In this document: one piece after another, positions 28,383 to 37,737 of the stretch | How the letters are laid out: each line of letters begins with the position of its first letter | Numbering within the stretch: position 1 is the stretch's first letter | From: Tumebacillus permanentifrigoris | GTDB lineage: Bacteria; Bacillota; Bacilli; Tumebacillales; Tumebacillaceae | Direction of reading: 5' to 3' | Length of the DNA: 64,000 nt | Assembly: GCF_003148565.1 (NCBI RefSeq) | Contig: NZ_QGGL01000009.1 | Coordinates: forward strand, 124,001 to 188,000 | Made by a program: the position numbers and the translations under genes | Notes under the pieces: model-generated | Seen by the model: the letters and a program-made list of their open reading frames with translations, nothing else | Databases searched by the model: none | What the model was told of the DNA's origin: nothing

Positions 28383-29186
28383 GTGCGTGATAATCTAACT
28401 ATTTACCTGACGATGATCCGCGCCGCCGTGCTGACGCGGATGGAATACCGGGCCGACTTCATCATGGGCATCATCGGTGTGTTCATCCTGAACGCGGGTA
28501 CTTTGGCAACCTCGTGGGTGTTGCTCAGCCGCTTCCACGATCTGCACGGCTGGACATTCTGGGAGATCGTGTTCCTCTACAATCTGTGGTTGCTCGGACA
28601 TGGCATCCGCGCTGTATTTTTCCGCCACATCAACTTGTTGGAGCAGTTTATCGTCGAAGGGACATTCGACCAGATCCTGACCCGCCCGGCGAATGCACTG
28701 GTGCAGTTCCTCGGTCGTGAAGTGCATTACCTCGGCATCGGCGACGTCCTGCTCTCCATCACCATGCTGACGTTAGCCTACCAAAACCTCGACCTGCATT
28801 GGCCGGTGTGGATGTTTGGCTGGATGGTGGTCATCGCGCTCTCCAGCGCCATCGTCGAGGCGGCGATCACCTTGCTCCTCGTCTCGACTTCGTTCCTGAC
28901 CACCCGCTCACGGGCCTTGGTCAACTCGGCGAGTTTGTTCTCGTGGGGGGTTGTGCAGCAGTACCCCGTCGACATGTTCGGCAAGTTGTTGCGCAACATC
29001 GTCACGATCTTCCTGCCCTTTGCGTTCATGAACTACTACCCTGCGCTGCTGTTTCTCGGCAAGCAAGACCAAGTTTCGTGGGGCATCCTGACATGGTACG
29101 CGCCGGTAGTCGCCCTCATCCTGCTCGGTCTCTCCATCGCGATGTGGAACTTCGGCATCAAGCGGTACCAGAGCACCGGGTCCTAA
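28383..29186 (+). CDS. ABC-2 family permease (DUF990-type), second subunit
   Basis: The 267-aa membrane protein begins with a GTG codon at 28383 after AAGGAGGTTGATCCC, five bases after the previous stop. It contains RMEYRADFIMGIIGVFILNA and FAFMNYYPALLFLGK, which are typical of the COG3694-like partner permease. Together the three genes form a complete heteromeric exporter; the cargo cannot be told from sequence. Confidence 0.88.
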   Translation: MRDNLTIYLTMIRAAVLTRMEYRADFIMGIIGVFILNAGTLATSWVLLSRFHDLHGWTFWEIVFLYNLWLLGHGIRAVFFRHINLLEQFIVEGTFDQILTRPANALVQFLGREVHYLGIGDVLLSITMLTLAYQNLDLHWPVWMFGWMVVIALSSAIVEAAITLLLVSTSFLTTRSRALVNSASLFSWGVVQQYPVDMFGKLLRNIVTIFLPFAFMNYYPALLFLGKQDQVSWGILTWYAPVVALILLGLSIAMWNFGIKRYQSTGS

Positions 29187-29267
29187 AAAACAGACACCAG
29201 AGCGGATAGCAATTGTGCTTGTCTCCCCATAGAGTAGTACAAGATACACCTCTGAGGAGCCGATTCT

Positions 29268-30395
29268 ATGCACATTTGCTATCTGTCTCCCGGTTCTGTC
29301 CCACTTCCCCCCGCACCTTGCACCTCTGTAGAAATCTACGCCAAAGAAATCGCAACCGCCCTCTCCACCCGTCATCCCATCACCCTCTACGCCAAGTCCA
29401 GCCAACCTAGCACCCGACAGACCGGCAAGTTGACAACCCGCCGTCTCGTCACCCAGGGAGGACTTCCCTACGCTCGGCAAGTGATCCGTGATCTGCAAGG
29501 TCATACGCAGCACCCCGACATCTTGCACATCGAAAACCGCATCGCCTTCGTCCCCGTGCTACGAGCCGCGTATCCGAAGACACCCCTCATCCTCAACCTC
29601 CATTCCAACGTCCTGATCGCCTCCACGCCGCTCCAAACTGTCAACAAAGGTCTCTCCAAACTCGATGCATTGGTGGTGAACAGCCACTATCTGAAGCGCT
29701 CGCTCGTCCGGCGCTACCCCGCCCTCCCGTTGAACAAGATCCATGTCATCCACCCCGGTCTCGACGTGCGCCGCTTTCCCTCGCGCTTCTCTGCACAGGG
29801 TCAAACGTTGCGCAAAGCGACCCGCAAGCGGCTCGGCGTGCCCTCCGATCGCCGCGTGTTGCTATTCGTCGGACGCTTCATCTCGCGCAAAGGCATCACC
29901 GTCCTGCTCGATGCCTTCCGCATAGTCCGGCAAAAACACCGCAACACCGAACTCTGGATCATCGGCGGACGCCCGCACGGCACGTCCGCTTTTCACGAAG
30001 CGGTACGCGCCAAGTCCAAAGCCCTGCCCGTTCGCTTCCTCGGCTTCATCCCGCAAAATCGCTTGCCCGCGTACTACTGTGCCGCCGACCTGTTCGTCTG
30101 TCCCTCGCAAGCCCCAGAAGCATTTGGCCTCGTCAACACCGAAGCGGCCGCCTGCGGATTGCCTGTGATCGCCAGCAAGGCATGGGGCATCCGCGAAGCC
30201 GTCGCTGACGGGATCAGTGGCCACCTCGTGCAAAACTACACCTCGCCTGTCGCATTCGCCACCGTCATCAACCGGTTGCTGGACAACCCGGCCCGGCTCG
30301 AAGTTCTCGGACGCACGGCCCACCATTGGGCGGTGACCAACTTCTCTTGGGAGCGCACTGCACAGAAATTCGAGACGTTATATCGCAAGCTATGA
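29268..30395 (+). CDS. Family 4 glycosyltransferase (spore-coat polysaccharide type)
   Basis: The 375-aa protein is a GT-B fold glycosyltransferase: N-terminal acceptor half starting MHICYLSPGSVPLPPAP, linker around VIHPGLDV, then RVLLFVGRFISRKGITVLLDA and the sugar-nucleotide site VCPSQAPEAFGLVNTEAAACG (E-x7-E type). It resembles CotSA-like enzymes that act on spore surface sugars, but the acceptor is unknown. The next gene region is a GNAT remnant. Confidence 0.85.
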   Translation: MHICYLSPGSVPLPPAPCTSVEIYAKEIATALSTRHPITLYAKSSQPSTRQTGKLTTRRLVTQGGLPYARQVIRDLQGHTQHPDILHIENRIAFVPVLRAAYPKTPLILNLHSNVLIASTPLQTVNKGLSKLDALVVNSHYLKRSLVRRYPALPLNKIHVIHPGLDVRRFPSRFSAQGQTLRKATRKRLGVPSDRRVLLFVGRFISRKGITVLLDAFRIVRQKHRNTELWIIGGRPHGTSAFHEAVRAKSKALPVRFLGFIPQNRLPAYYCAADLFVCPSQAPEAFGLVNTEAAACGLPVIASKAWGIREAVADGISGHLVQNYTSPVAFATVINRLLDNPARLEVLGRTAHHWAVTNFSWERTAQKFETLYRKL

Positions 30396-30444
30396 CCCCT
30401 GTGCTACCCTAGAGGAAATGACAAACCACGGAGGTTCACACCGC

Positions 30445-30545
30445 ATGCCGATCTTGCACACCGAACGACTGTCCTGCACAACCTCGGCTTGACTTGTATC
30501 GCGCAGACCAACGTCGGAATCTCCTACGAACTCCGCCGTCCGTAA
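30445..30545 (+). pseudogene. Remnant of a GNAT N-acetyltransferase with a large internal deletion
   Basis: After a good ribosome site (CGGAGG) the first nine codons read MPILHTERL, a typical RimJ/GNAT start. They stop soon after at 30490-30492. In another frame the same short stretch ends with VLHNLGLTCIAQTNVGIS and stop (30543-30545), which looks like a GNAT C-terminus. The join is near 30471. A gene of about 500 bases thus appears to have lost its middle, with a frame change. Identification of both ends is by eye. Confidence 0.55.
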
Positions 30546-30547
30546 CG

Positions 30548-30586
30548 AAAAAAGGCTTGGATTCGCCCGTGCGAACCAAGCCTTTT
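30548..30586. terminator. Bidirectional terminator
   Basis: AAAAAGGCTTGG pairs with CCAAGCCTTTTT around a 14-base loop. It serves the plus-strand glycosyltransferase region and the minus-strand coat-type gene. Confidence 0.85.
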
Positions 30587-30588
30587 TC

Positions 30589-31407
30589 TCAGCGACGTTG
30601 TTCCCGTTCCGCTCGTTGCCGTCCGCGATACTTCTTGGTCGCCATGTCGTTGGCTGAGCTGTACAAGTCCCACAATTTCTTCGCCCGTGCGTAACTGCGC
30701 GGCATCTTCAACAACAGGAAGATATCGATCCGTGGCACTGTATTCGCCTCGATGAGCAAGAGCTTGCCCTGCCGATCAAGCCCGATGTCGAGGCCATAGG
30801 TGGCGTTGCCATACGTCCGTCCGAACTGCCGGGCAATGCCCAACGACACCGAATTCAGACTGCGGAGGATCGCTTGCGATTCGGTTTGCTTGTAGCCAAG
30901 GGCTGTCAGATATTCCTCGACGGAGTGCGCAGTTCCACCTGCGCTGACGTTGGTGATCGCCAAGTCTTTGCCAGCGATCTTGGAGAACATCCCGGTGACT
31001 TCCCAGTCCCCGCGGTGGTTTTTCTGCACAATCGTGCGCAAGTCGACCGGCCGCCCGCGCCAGAGCGCGAGGTCGATGCCTTGCTGAATCATGAAGGTGC
31101 GATGTTTTTGCCGGGCAGATTCTGTGATCCAGTCATGAATTCGACGCAGCGACGATGTCTGCATCCGCTTGCGTTCCATCTTGACCAGATACCCGCCCTC
31201 CTCCAAGCGTTTTACGCAAAAGATGTTGTGACCGCCCCCGCCGATCGTCGGCTTCACGAACACCGTCTTGTACCGGTTCAGATACCGCTCCAACTGGGCA
31301 TAGGAGTACAGCGCCGAATCGGGTAGACTTTTGCGCAGTTCTGCCGACCGTGCGATGATGCTGTGTTTCAGCCACTTGCTACCCGGCAGCATGGGTTTCG
31401 TGCTCAT
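30589..31407 (-). CDS. YheC/YheD-type endospore coat-associated ATP-grasp protein
   Basis: The 272-aa product carries ATP-grasp features of the YheC/D family: FVKPTIGGGGHNIFCV, GRPVDLRTIVQKNHRGDWEV and LLIEANTVPRID. These proteins associate with the spore coat in Bacillus; enzymatic activity is unproven. I chose the ATG at 31407 with AGAGAGGCGA upstream; an in-frame ATG at 31443 lacks a ribosome site. Confidence 0.85.
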   Translation of the reverse strand: MSTKPMLPGSKWLKHSIIARSAELRKSLPDSALYSYAQLERYLNRYKTVFVKPTIGGGGHNIFCVKRLEEGGYLVKMERKRMQTSSLRRIHDWITESARQKHRTFMIQQGIDLALWRGRPVDLRTIVQKNHRGDWEVTGMFSKIAGKDLAITNVSAGGTAHSVEEYLTALGYKQTESQAILRSLNSVSLGIARQFGRTYGNATYGLDIGLDRQGKLLLIEANTVPRIDIFLLLKMPRSYARAKKLWDLYSSANDMATKKYRGRQRAEREQRR

Positions 31408-31492
31408 CAAGCCGTCGCCTCTCTCTCCGTCATGATTCACCACAGTCTATGGAGGCGGTCAACCCTGTGCAACGGACAACGGTCTACACGGC

Positions 31493-31530
31493 AAAAAGCA
31501 ACCCGGCTCCAACGAGAGCCGAGTTGCTTT
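31493..31530 (-). terminator. Intrinsic terminator of the 539-residue membrane protein gene
   Basis: AAAGCAAC-CGGCTC pairs with GAGCCG-GTTGCTTT (one mismatch), followed by TTTTTG on the minus strand. Confidence 0.8.
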
Positions 31531-31541
31531 GTAGACGATCC

Positions 31542-33161
31542 TTAGTACGCCATCCAATACGAGATGCCCAGCAGGGAAAGCCAGACGTTCAGCCCCATGA
31601 AGTAGCTAAACTCGAGGATCGCATTGCGTTCATAAATCAGCTTGCGGAACATCAGGGTGAACAAGTAGCAGACGAGGGCAAAGCACAAGAACAGCATCAC
31701 GATCGCGAAATTGGACTGGAGCCACTCCGGTGCATAGACCCGGAAGTTGTCGAGGTTGCTGTAACTTACGAAGATGAAAATCTGTGAGGCCAAGTACAGG
31801 AGCACGGCCACCCAGAAGTGTCGGCTGGCGTTGTCGTAGAGCTCATCTTCCTTTTTAATGATGAAGTACATCAAATAGATGTAGGAAATGCACGGCCAAG
31901 CCAGTGCGACGAAGACCTGCACGATCACAACGCCGAAGTAGAGCGGGACTTGCCCCGCCGCTTGCTTGAGATCTGTAGACGTCAGCTTGTTGGAAGCGGC
32001 TGCGTACTGCGGGTTGTTGGTGTTCGCGAAGATGTCGAACGTATCGTAGGTCGTCTCCTCGGTGAAGATCGCGGTAAGTTCCTGACCGTTGTACTGGACG
32101 ACAGGGTTGAGCGCGACTTTCTGGATGTTAGACACTTGGGCTGCGTCCTGATTCCAAACGCCGTTCTGCAACGAGCCGATGAATACTTCATACCCACCGA
32201 CACGCGGAGAGATTGCATAGTTCGCGACAAAGGCAAATTTCAAACCGTCGTCGCCCTGCTCCTGAGCAAGCGTCGCCCCATATACGCCCTTGGCTTCGTG
32301 CCCCATCATCGTGTTCGTCACGACAGCCGACTGCTGTACCTCGGTCGGGTGGGTCAGCGGGAAGGAATACACGTTCAACGTCTTGCTGCCGAGCTTGCCG
32401 ATTTTGATCGTGGTGAGGAAGTACCCGTGGGTTTTGTCGACACCAAATGTACTGCTGTCAATCGAGGTATCGGTCGACATCGAAAGTTCGCGCAGGACGA
32501 TCGGGTCGGCACCCTGCCAAGTCTTCGTGTCGAGCGTCATGTAGGACAGGTGGTACATCTCGCCGCTGAGCTGGTCAACCGCTCCGATGTGGTAGATGCC
32601 TTGGTCATCGAGTGCAGCGGTCACGTTGGTGACTTTTTTCAACGGATAGCTTTTCAGCAGGTTCGGTGTGTTGGCGCTGACGTCATAGACGCGCAGATCG
32701 CCTTCCCTGCCGACGGTGAGCAACGTTTTGCCCGCGACCGCTTGGAGTTGGAGCGCGGTGGCTTGCTTGGTGATCTCTTGGGGCTGGCTCCATGCGGACC
32801 CTTGCCACTTGGCCCATTTCAGCGTCTGCCCCTTGCCGATCCAGAACAGGTCGTCGCCCAGCAATTTGTAATTGGTATAGGCAAAAATATCGTCGGCCGG
32901 AATCGGCCGTTTTTCCTCAGTGGTAGATTGTGTGGCCGGGTCGAGCGTGGCGAGCACGAGACTTTTCTCACTGAGGTACGCGAAGCGGTGTTCCCCGATC
33001 CATTCGACCGGGCGGTTCGGTGTCATCGTGCCGACTTTGACAGCGCGGCCATACGGATCAAGAAACGGCTGGTTTTTGGCCGTGGTTTCCCAATACGTCT
33101 GTAAGCCAAAGATGACGATAAAAATCAAGAAAAAAGGAAAAATTCGTAAAAATTTCTTCAT
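31542..33161 (-). CDS. Membrane protein with large extracytoplasmic domain, unknown function
   Basis: The 539-aa protein has one N-terminal membrane helix (FFLIFIVIFGLQTYW, about 8-24), a large domain of about 380 residues rich in short beta-like repeats (patterns such as EHRFAYLSEKSLVLATLD, GKTLLTVGREGDLRVYDVSA), and four C-terminal membrane helices (from about 410). The middle looks like a beta-propeller outside the cell; no catalytic motif seen. Start ATG 33161 follows GAGGGGG. It stands alone, divergent from the esterase. I do not recognise the family. Confidence 0.75.
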   Translation of the reverse strand: MKKFLRIFPFFLIFIVIFGLQTYWETTAKNQPFLDPYGRAVKVGTMTPNRPVEWIGEHRFAYLSEKSLVLATLDPATQSTTEEKRPIPADDIFAYTNYKLLGDDLFWIGKGQTLKWAKWQGSAWSQPQEITKQATALQLQAVAGKTLLTVGREGDLRVYDVSANTPNLLKSYPLKKVTNVTAALDDQGIYHIGAVDQLSGEMYHLSYMTLDTKTWQGADPIVLRELSMSTDTSIDSSTFGVDKTHGYFLTTIKIGKLGSKTLNVYSFPLTHPTEVQQSAVVTNTMMGHEAKGVYGATLAQEQGDDGLKFAFVANYAISPRVGGYEVFIGSLQNGVWNQDAAQVSNIQKVALNPVVQYNGQELTAIFTEETTYDTFDIFANTNNPQYAAASNKLTSTDLKQAAGQVPLYFGVVIVQVFVALAWPCISYIYLMYFIIKKEDELYDNASRHFWVAVLLYLASQIFIFVSYSNLDNFRVYAPEWLQSNFAIVMLFLCFALVCYLFTLMFRKLIYERNAILEFSYFMGLNVWLSLLGISYWMAY

Positions 33162-33227
33162 TCGTCGAGCCCCCTCATATTTTTCCAGATTACTACAAAT
33201 CATGATTTTTGAAAAGTAGAGATGTGT

Positions 33228-33256
33228 CTGATCAATAGCCGAAGGTTTTGGTATAA
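33228..33256 (+). promoter_or_regulatory. Extended -10 promoter for the esterase gene
   Basis: Perfect TATAAT (33251-33256) preceded by TG one base away (TGGTATAAT). CTGATC at 33228-33233 is a weak -35 with a 17-base spacer. The start codon is 32 bases downstream. Confidence 0.65.
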
Positions 33257-33287
33257 TGAAAAGGACTTGAACGAGGAGGAATGTTGC

Positions 33288-34031
33288 ATGTCGTCCACGG
33301 AACAGCAGACAGGTACTGTCGAGCGCGTTGAGATCGCCAGCCGATTCTTGAAGGAGACGCGCGAGGTCCATGTCTACCTGCCGCACAACTATTCACAGCT
33401 CTACAAATACCCGGTGCTGTACATCAATGACGGCCCCGATTACATGATGATGGGGCGGATGATCTCGCTCCTGAACGACCGTTTCCAAGACCGCCTCGCG
33501 GGGCGTTTCCTCGTGGTGTTCGTACCGGTCGACAAGTCTCGTCGCCGCGAGGACTACCACCCGGAGGGCGCACGCAACGAAGCGTACATCCGGTTTTTCG
33601 CAGACGAACTCGTTCCGATGATCGAGGAGAAGTTCGCGGCGTTCCCGATGGGGCCAGCGCGTGGGATCATGGGGTCGTCGCTCGGAGCGACGGCAGCGTT
33701 GCACACGCTGTTGAGCTATCCGAAAAAATTCCACTACCTCGCCTTGCAGTCGGGGGCGTTCCACGAATCGAGCTTCGCGTCTGTAGCAGGTCGCCGTGAC
33801 CTGGCGACTGTGCCGGTCTACCAAGTGGTCGGACTGCAAGAGGATCAGTTCAAGAGCGGCTCCGGCAAAGTGATCGACATCCTCGCGCTAAACCGCCAGA
33901 TGCGCGATCTGTTGCAAGCGCAAGGTGTCGAGGTGGAATACGGTGAGTACGACCATGACCATACGTGGGGCTTTTGGCAAGAGGATCTGCCGCGAGCGTT
34001 GGACCACTTCGTTAGACACACTTCCTTTTGA
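33288..34031 (+). CDS. Alpha/beta-hydrolase esterase (enterochelin-esterase-like)
   Basis: The 247-aa protein matches COG2382-type esterases: YLPHNYSQLYKYPVLYINDG, nucleophile elbow IMGSSLGATAAL (GSSLG) and the late catalytic histidine in YDHDHTWGFW. It is cytoplasmic (no signal). Relatives hydrolyse siderophores or other esters, but no iron genes are nearby, so the substrate is unknown. Start ATG follows GAGGAGGAA. Confidence 0.85.
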   Translation: MSSTEQQTGTVERVEIASRFLKETREVHVYLPHNYSQLYKYPVLYINDGPDYMMMGRMISLLNDRFQDRLAGRFLVVFVPVDKSRRREDYHPEGARNEAYIRFFADELVPMIEEKFAAFPMGPARGIMGSSLGATAALHTLLSYPKKFHYLALQSGAFHESSFASVAGRRDLATVPVYQVVGLQEDQFKSGSGKVIDILALNRQMRDLLQAQGVEVEYGEYDHDHTWGFWQEDLPRALDHFVRHTSF

Positions 34032-34043
34032 TGCGTTACATGG

Positions 34044-34083
34044 AAAAAGCGACCAAGCCGCGTGCGGCTGTGGTCGCTTTTTT
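34044..34083 (+). terminator. Intrinsic terminator after the esterase
   Basis: AAAAAGCGACCA and TGGTCGCTTTTTT pair, with an inner AGCCGC-GTGCGGCT stem. Confidence 0.85.
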
Positions 34084-34085
34084 GT

Positions 34086-34109
34086 ACAATAGGTAGACAT
34101 CCCTATTGT
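34086..34109. repeat. 8-bp inverted repeat upstream of the permease
   Basis: ACAATAGG and CCTATTGT are separated by 8 bases, in the leader region of the amino-acid permease. It could be an operator; no T run follows. Confidence 0.45.
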
Positions 34110-34189
34110 CGAAACATGTCGACTGTGCTATTTTAGAACGAATCAGGACTCGAGATGAGCTGAGTGAGATGAGCAAAGGAGAGATCGAG

Positions 34190-35551
34190 ATGAGCAGGGA
34201 CAAGCAAGAGTTGGCGCGCAGTTTAAAAGAGCGTCACATCATGATGATCGCGCTTGGTGGGGCGATCGGTGCCGGGATCTTCAAAGGCAGCAGCAGTTCG
34301 ATTACGATGGCGGGTCCGAGCGTTGTGTTTGCCTACTTATTGGGTGGCATCATTTTATTGTTCGTGATGCAAGGGTTGGCGGAGATGGCGGTGCGCAACA
34401 CCCGTGCCGTCACGTTTCGAGACCTGCTAGAACCGATACTGGGTCGCTTCGCCGGGTACTTTGCCGGTTGGATATACTGGATCACGTGGGTGCTGGTCAT
34501 GGCCGCCGAGATTGCCGCAGCAGCTGTGTTTCTGAGCCATTGGTTCACCACCGTGCCCCTGTGGGTGATGGCGCTGATCGTGTCGATCGCCCTCACGGTT
34601 TTGAATCTGTTCCAAGCCAATGTGTTTGGCGAAACTGAATTTTGGTTGACCGGCGTTAAAATCATCACGCTGGTGATGTTCATCCTCATCGGCGGCCTGC
34701 TGTTGTTCACCGGATTTGGCGATCATCCGGCGACAGGATTCCAGCATCTCACAGATGCCGGTGGATTTTTCCCGAACGGGCTGTCCGGGTTGGCACAATC
34801 GATGCTCGTGGTCATGCTTTCTTTTGGTGGAACCGAGATGATCGGGATGACACTCGGGGAGACCCAAGATGCCTCGGTCACCATTCCGCGTGCTGCACGT
34901 GGTGTGATCTACCGCGTCTTGGTGTTTTACATCCTGCCGATCCTCATCATCACAGCGCTCGTACCGTGGAATCAACTCGGTGAGGACTCCCCGTTCGTGT
35001 CTGTTTTCTCAGCCATTGGCATCCCTTATGTCGGGGACATCATGAATTTCGTGATGTTGACAGCTGTGCTGTCAGCCGCGAACACAGGTATGTATGCCAC
35101 GTCGCGCATGCTCTTCACACAAGCTACAGACGGTGAGGCACCCCGTTATTTTGCGAAACTCTCGAAAAACAAAGTGCCCGCGCGCGCACTACTCGCCTCC
35201 ACGGCCTTTTTGTACATCAGCGTGATCATCGCGTTTTTTGCAAAGGGGCACACGTTCGACTACCTGATGGTCATCCCCGGTTATTCGATCATGATCACCT
35301 GGATGCTGTTGCTGGTCGCGCACCTCAAGAGCCGACAGAACGTGTTCGACGCGCATGAGTACCACGTGAAGGCGTTCCCTGTGACCACTTGGATCGCATT
35401 GATCGCGTTGGTCGTGATCTTCCTTGCGGTGGTCGCGACTTCCCCTGTGCCGGGGACGCTGGTCGCTTTGCTGGTGATGGTGCTCGTCGCCATGTCTTAT
35501 CAGCTACTGAATCCCAGAAAATCAACAGACGCTCGCAACTCCGCGATGTAA
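34190..35551 (+). CDS. Amino acid permease, APC superfamily
   Basis: The 453-aa protein has about 12 membrane helices. The N-terminal consensus HIMMIALGGAIGAGIFKGSS and LSFGGTEMIGMTLGETQDA in helix 6 mark an AAT/GABA-permease-type transporter that imports amino acids with protons. Substrate not deducible. The ATG at 34190 follows AAAGGAGAGATCGAG; earlier in-frame ATGs (34106, 34169) lack such a site. It has its own terminator. Confidence 0.9.
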   Translation: MSRDKQELARSLKERHIMMIALGGAIGAGIFKGSSSSITMAGPSVVFAYLLGGIILLFVMQGLAEMAVRNTRAVTFRDLLEPILGRFAGYFAGWIYWITWVLVMAAEIAAAAVFLSHWFTTVPLWVMALIVSIALTVLNLFQANVFGETEFWLTGVKIITLVMFILIGGLLLFTGFGDHPATGFQHLTDAGGFFPNGLSGLAQSMLVVMLSFGGTEMIGMTLGETQDASVTIPRAARGVIYRVLVFYILPILIITALVPWNQLGEDSPFVSVFSAIGIPYVGDIMNFVMLTAVLSAANTGMYATSRMLFTQATDGEAPRYFAKLSKNKVPARALLASTAFLYISVIIAFFAKGHTFDYLMVIPGYSIMITWMLLLVAHLKSRQNVFDAHEYHVKAFPVTTWIALIALVVIFLAVVATSPVPGTLVALLVMVLVAMSYQLLNPRKSTDARNSAM

Positions 35552-35595
35552 AAAAAGACCGTGCATCCCTACAGGGGAGCACGGTCTCTTTTTCG
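35552..35595 (+). terminator. Intrinsic terminator after the permease
   Basis: AGACCGTGC pairs with GCACGGTCT, followed by CTTTTT. It begins right after the stop codon. Confidence 0.8.
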
Positions 35596-35624
35596 GCCAA
35601 TGAGCTGCGGACGAGCCGATGCTT

Positions 35625-35657
35625 GCGACCAAGCCTTGTGAGCAGTGGTCGTTTTTT
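35625..35657 (+). terminator. Second terminator-like hairpin downstream of the permease
   Basis: GCGACCA and TGGTCG form a short stem with TTTTTT after it. It shares GCGACCAAGCC...GTGGTCG...TTTTTTGTA with the hairpin at 34049-34086, suggesting duplication. Confidence 0.55.
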
Positions 35658-35721
35658 GTAGGCGAAGTCGCTGGGTGGCCATTTAGTTGAAGAAAGGCGA
35701 CATGGGCTCGTCGTCTCTTCT

Positions 35722-36339
35722 CTATAAAGTGGCTTTGTGCAAAGCAATTGCCGCTTTCTTGACTCCGGCTTTCAAGTCGTCTAGATAACGGGCGGCGAGT
35801 TGGTGGAGTTCAGCCTGGAAACTCGGCGCATGGGTGGCGACCACGAGCAGCCCTTGGAGGGCGCGAGATCGCTGTTTTCCTTCTAGTGCTTCTACAAGCA
35901 AGGGATACACATCGGTGGACGCGGTTTCTCCCCGAATTGCATAGTTGCCCAAAAGTTCTACGGCGTAGTCGCGTACAATGGTGCTCGTCTCCACGCTCTG
36001 CATCTCGCGCAACTTCGGAAGCAACTCGACCACCACATCTGGTGTGAGGTGCGCAACGAGTGCCAGCGCATGCATCGCTTCCCAGCGTACCCGTGTAGCC
36101 TTGTGGTTCAACAGCGCGACGAGTGCCGGGGCGTAGGGCGATACGTAGGCAGGATGGCTCTCTGCTACTTGGGTCAACACTTCGGCGGCGTCGCCGACGA
36201 GACCTTTGTCCGTGCTGTCCAACCCCTGCACGATGTGCTGCAAAAGTTCTGGATGCTCCACGCAGTCGGCCACAACTCGACGGTTCGCCGCTTCCGTTCT
36301 GTCCCCTACTTGTGAGGACAATTGTTCCAAGATGCTCAT
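35722..36339 (-). CDS. HEAT-repeat protein
   Basis: The 205-aa product is built of alpha-helical HEAT-like repeats of about 35-40 residues, for example LVGDAAEVLTQVAESHPAYV, ATRVRWEAMHALALVAHL and IVRDYAVELLGNYAIRG. Such scaffolds bind proteins; no catalytic site. Start ATG 36339 follows GGAGGAG. Function unknown. Confidence 0.8.
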   Translation of the reverse strand: MSILEQLSSQVGDRTEAANRRVVADCVEHPELLQHIVQGLDSTDKGLVGDAAEVLTQVAESHPAYVSPYAPALVALLNHKATRVRWEAMHALALVAHLTPDVVVELLPKLREMQSVETSTIVRDYAVELLGNYAIRGETASTDVYPLLVEALEGKQRSRALQGLLVVATHAPSFQAELHQLAARYLDDLKAGVKKAAIALHKATL

Positions 36340-36375
36340 GTCCGTACTCCTCCAGTGCATCGATTCAGTGTGATG

Positions 36376-36410
36376 AAAAAGCCATCGCTCCGTCACAGAT
36401 GAACGATGGC
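36376..36410 (-). terminator. Intrinsic terminator after the NUDIX gene
   Basis: GCCATCG (36381-36387) and CGATGGC (36404-36410) pair; TTTTT follows on the minus strand. Confidence 0.7.
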
Positions 36411-36472
36411 AGGTAGGTGTGGTCTCGTTTATTGAATGGTCTTCTGTAGTCTGTTGTAGTGAAAATGCCAAC

Positions 36473-36967
<495 letters not shown>

Positions 36968-37021
36968 TTAGAGTAGCATTTTTGGGGAGAGGAAGGTATA
37001 TCTGACCAACGCCGAGCGTGA

Positions 37022-37058
37022 GAAAAAAACCTCATTCGCGATGGTAAACGCGGCAAGG
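37022..37058 (-). terminator. Imperfect terminator after the DinB-family gene
   Basis: ACCT...CGCG...CGCG...AGGT form an interrupted stem; TTTTTTT follows on the minus strand. Confidence 0.5.
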
Positions 37059-37089
37059 TCCTCCCTTCTCGCTCTCTTCAGCGTCGTTT

Positions 37090-37566
37090 TTAATCAAACA
37101 ATCCTCTGCGAATCAAGTTTGCGGTAACCGGTGGCTTTCCAATTTCTCGTGACCAGATTGACAATTGTCCGATGTGGTGGATCTCATGGGCGATCACATG
37201 TCGTATAATCTCCCCGTATTTGTAGCTTTCCCATTCGCCGGTATCTTCGTTTTGATCGGACAATCTATTATCTTCCATGCTGCTATTCCAAGCGTAGATG
37301 AATGGGGCGATTTCCGCATGGCATCGTGCTGAACAATCTCTTAACGTTTGCACGCTGGCATCCTCAGGCGACGGAAGCGTTTTAGGCTCCTTTCCTTGCA
37401 ACAAACTGATCCAGCCGTACTCGACATAAACAATGTGGTACAGCGTGTAGAGAATGCTTCCCAGACCGCCTGTTCGTTTCTTCAACAACTCTTCCTCGAG
37501 AACTTGGTCGCACCAGTCAAACCAATCTTTGCGAACTTGCCAGTTATACTCGAATAGTTTCAACAT
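37090..37566 (-). CDS. DinB/YfiT-family putative metal-dependent enzyme
   Basis: The 158-aa four-helix protein starts MLKLFEYNWQVRKDWFDWC and has the three conserved histidines expected for a DinB metal site: YHIVYVEYGW near residue 44, and IIRHVIAHEIHHIGQLSIW near 125-145. Relatives include bacillithiol transferases, but the substrate is not known here. Codon use is AT-richer than in the flanking housekeeping genes. Confidence 0.85.
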   Translation of the reverse strand: MLKLFEYNWQVRKDWFDWCDQVLEEELLKKRTGGLGSILYTLYHIVYVEYGWISLLQGKEPKTLPSPEDASVQTLRDCSARCHAEIAPFIYAWNSSMEDNRLSDQNEDTGEWESYKYGEIIRHVIAHEIHHIGQLSIWSREIGKPPVTANLIRRGLFD

Positions 37567-37737
37567 GTATGTATCCCCTTTATTTAATACTATGTTCCTC
37601 CTACCATTCGCTAAATAAATGTGTTATCCTGCGGGGCGACATGACAGGTACGATTAGGCTTTCCTCTGCACGACTGTTTAGGTTGGTAAGCACCCGAATC
37701 ATGGAGAGATGGCCTAAAAGTAACCCCAAGTCCAATT
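37567..37737. other. Gap downstream of regulator A, open on both strands
   Basis: On the plus strand a 78-codon frame from ATG 37641 to 37877 is open. On the minus strand a third frame is open from about 37853 to this gap. None has a convincing ribosome site or a family I recognise, so no gene is called. Confidence 0.3.

Noticed and set aside
31818-33104. 428-codon open frame on the plus strand over the 539-residue membrane protein
   Set aside because: Antisense shadow; the minus-strand frame has a signal helix and membrane segments with a good start.
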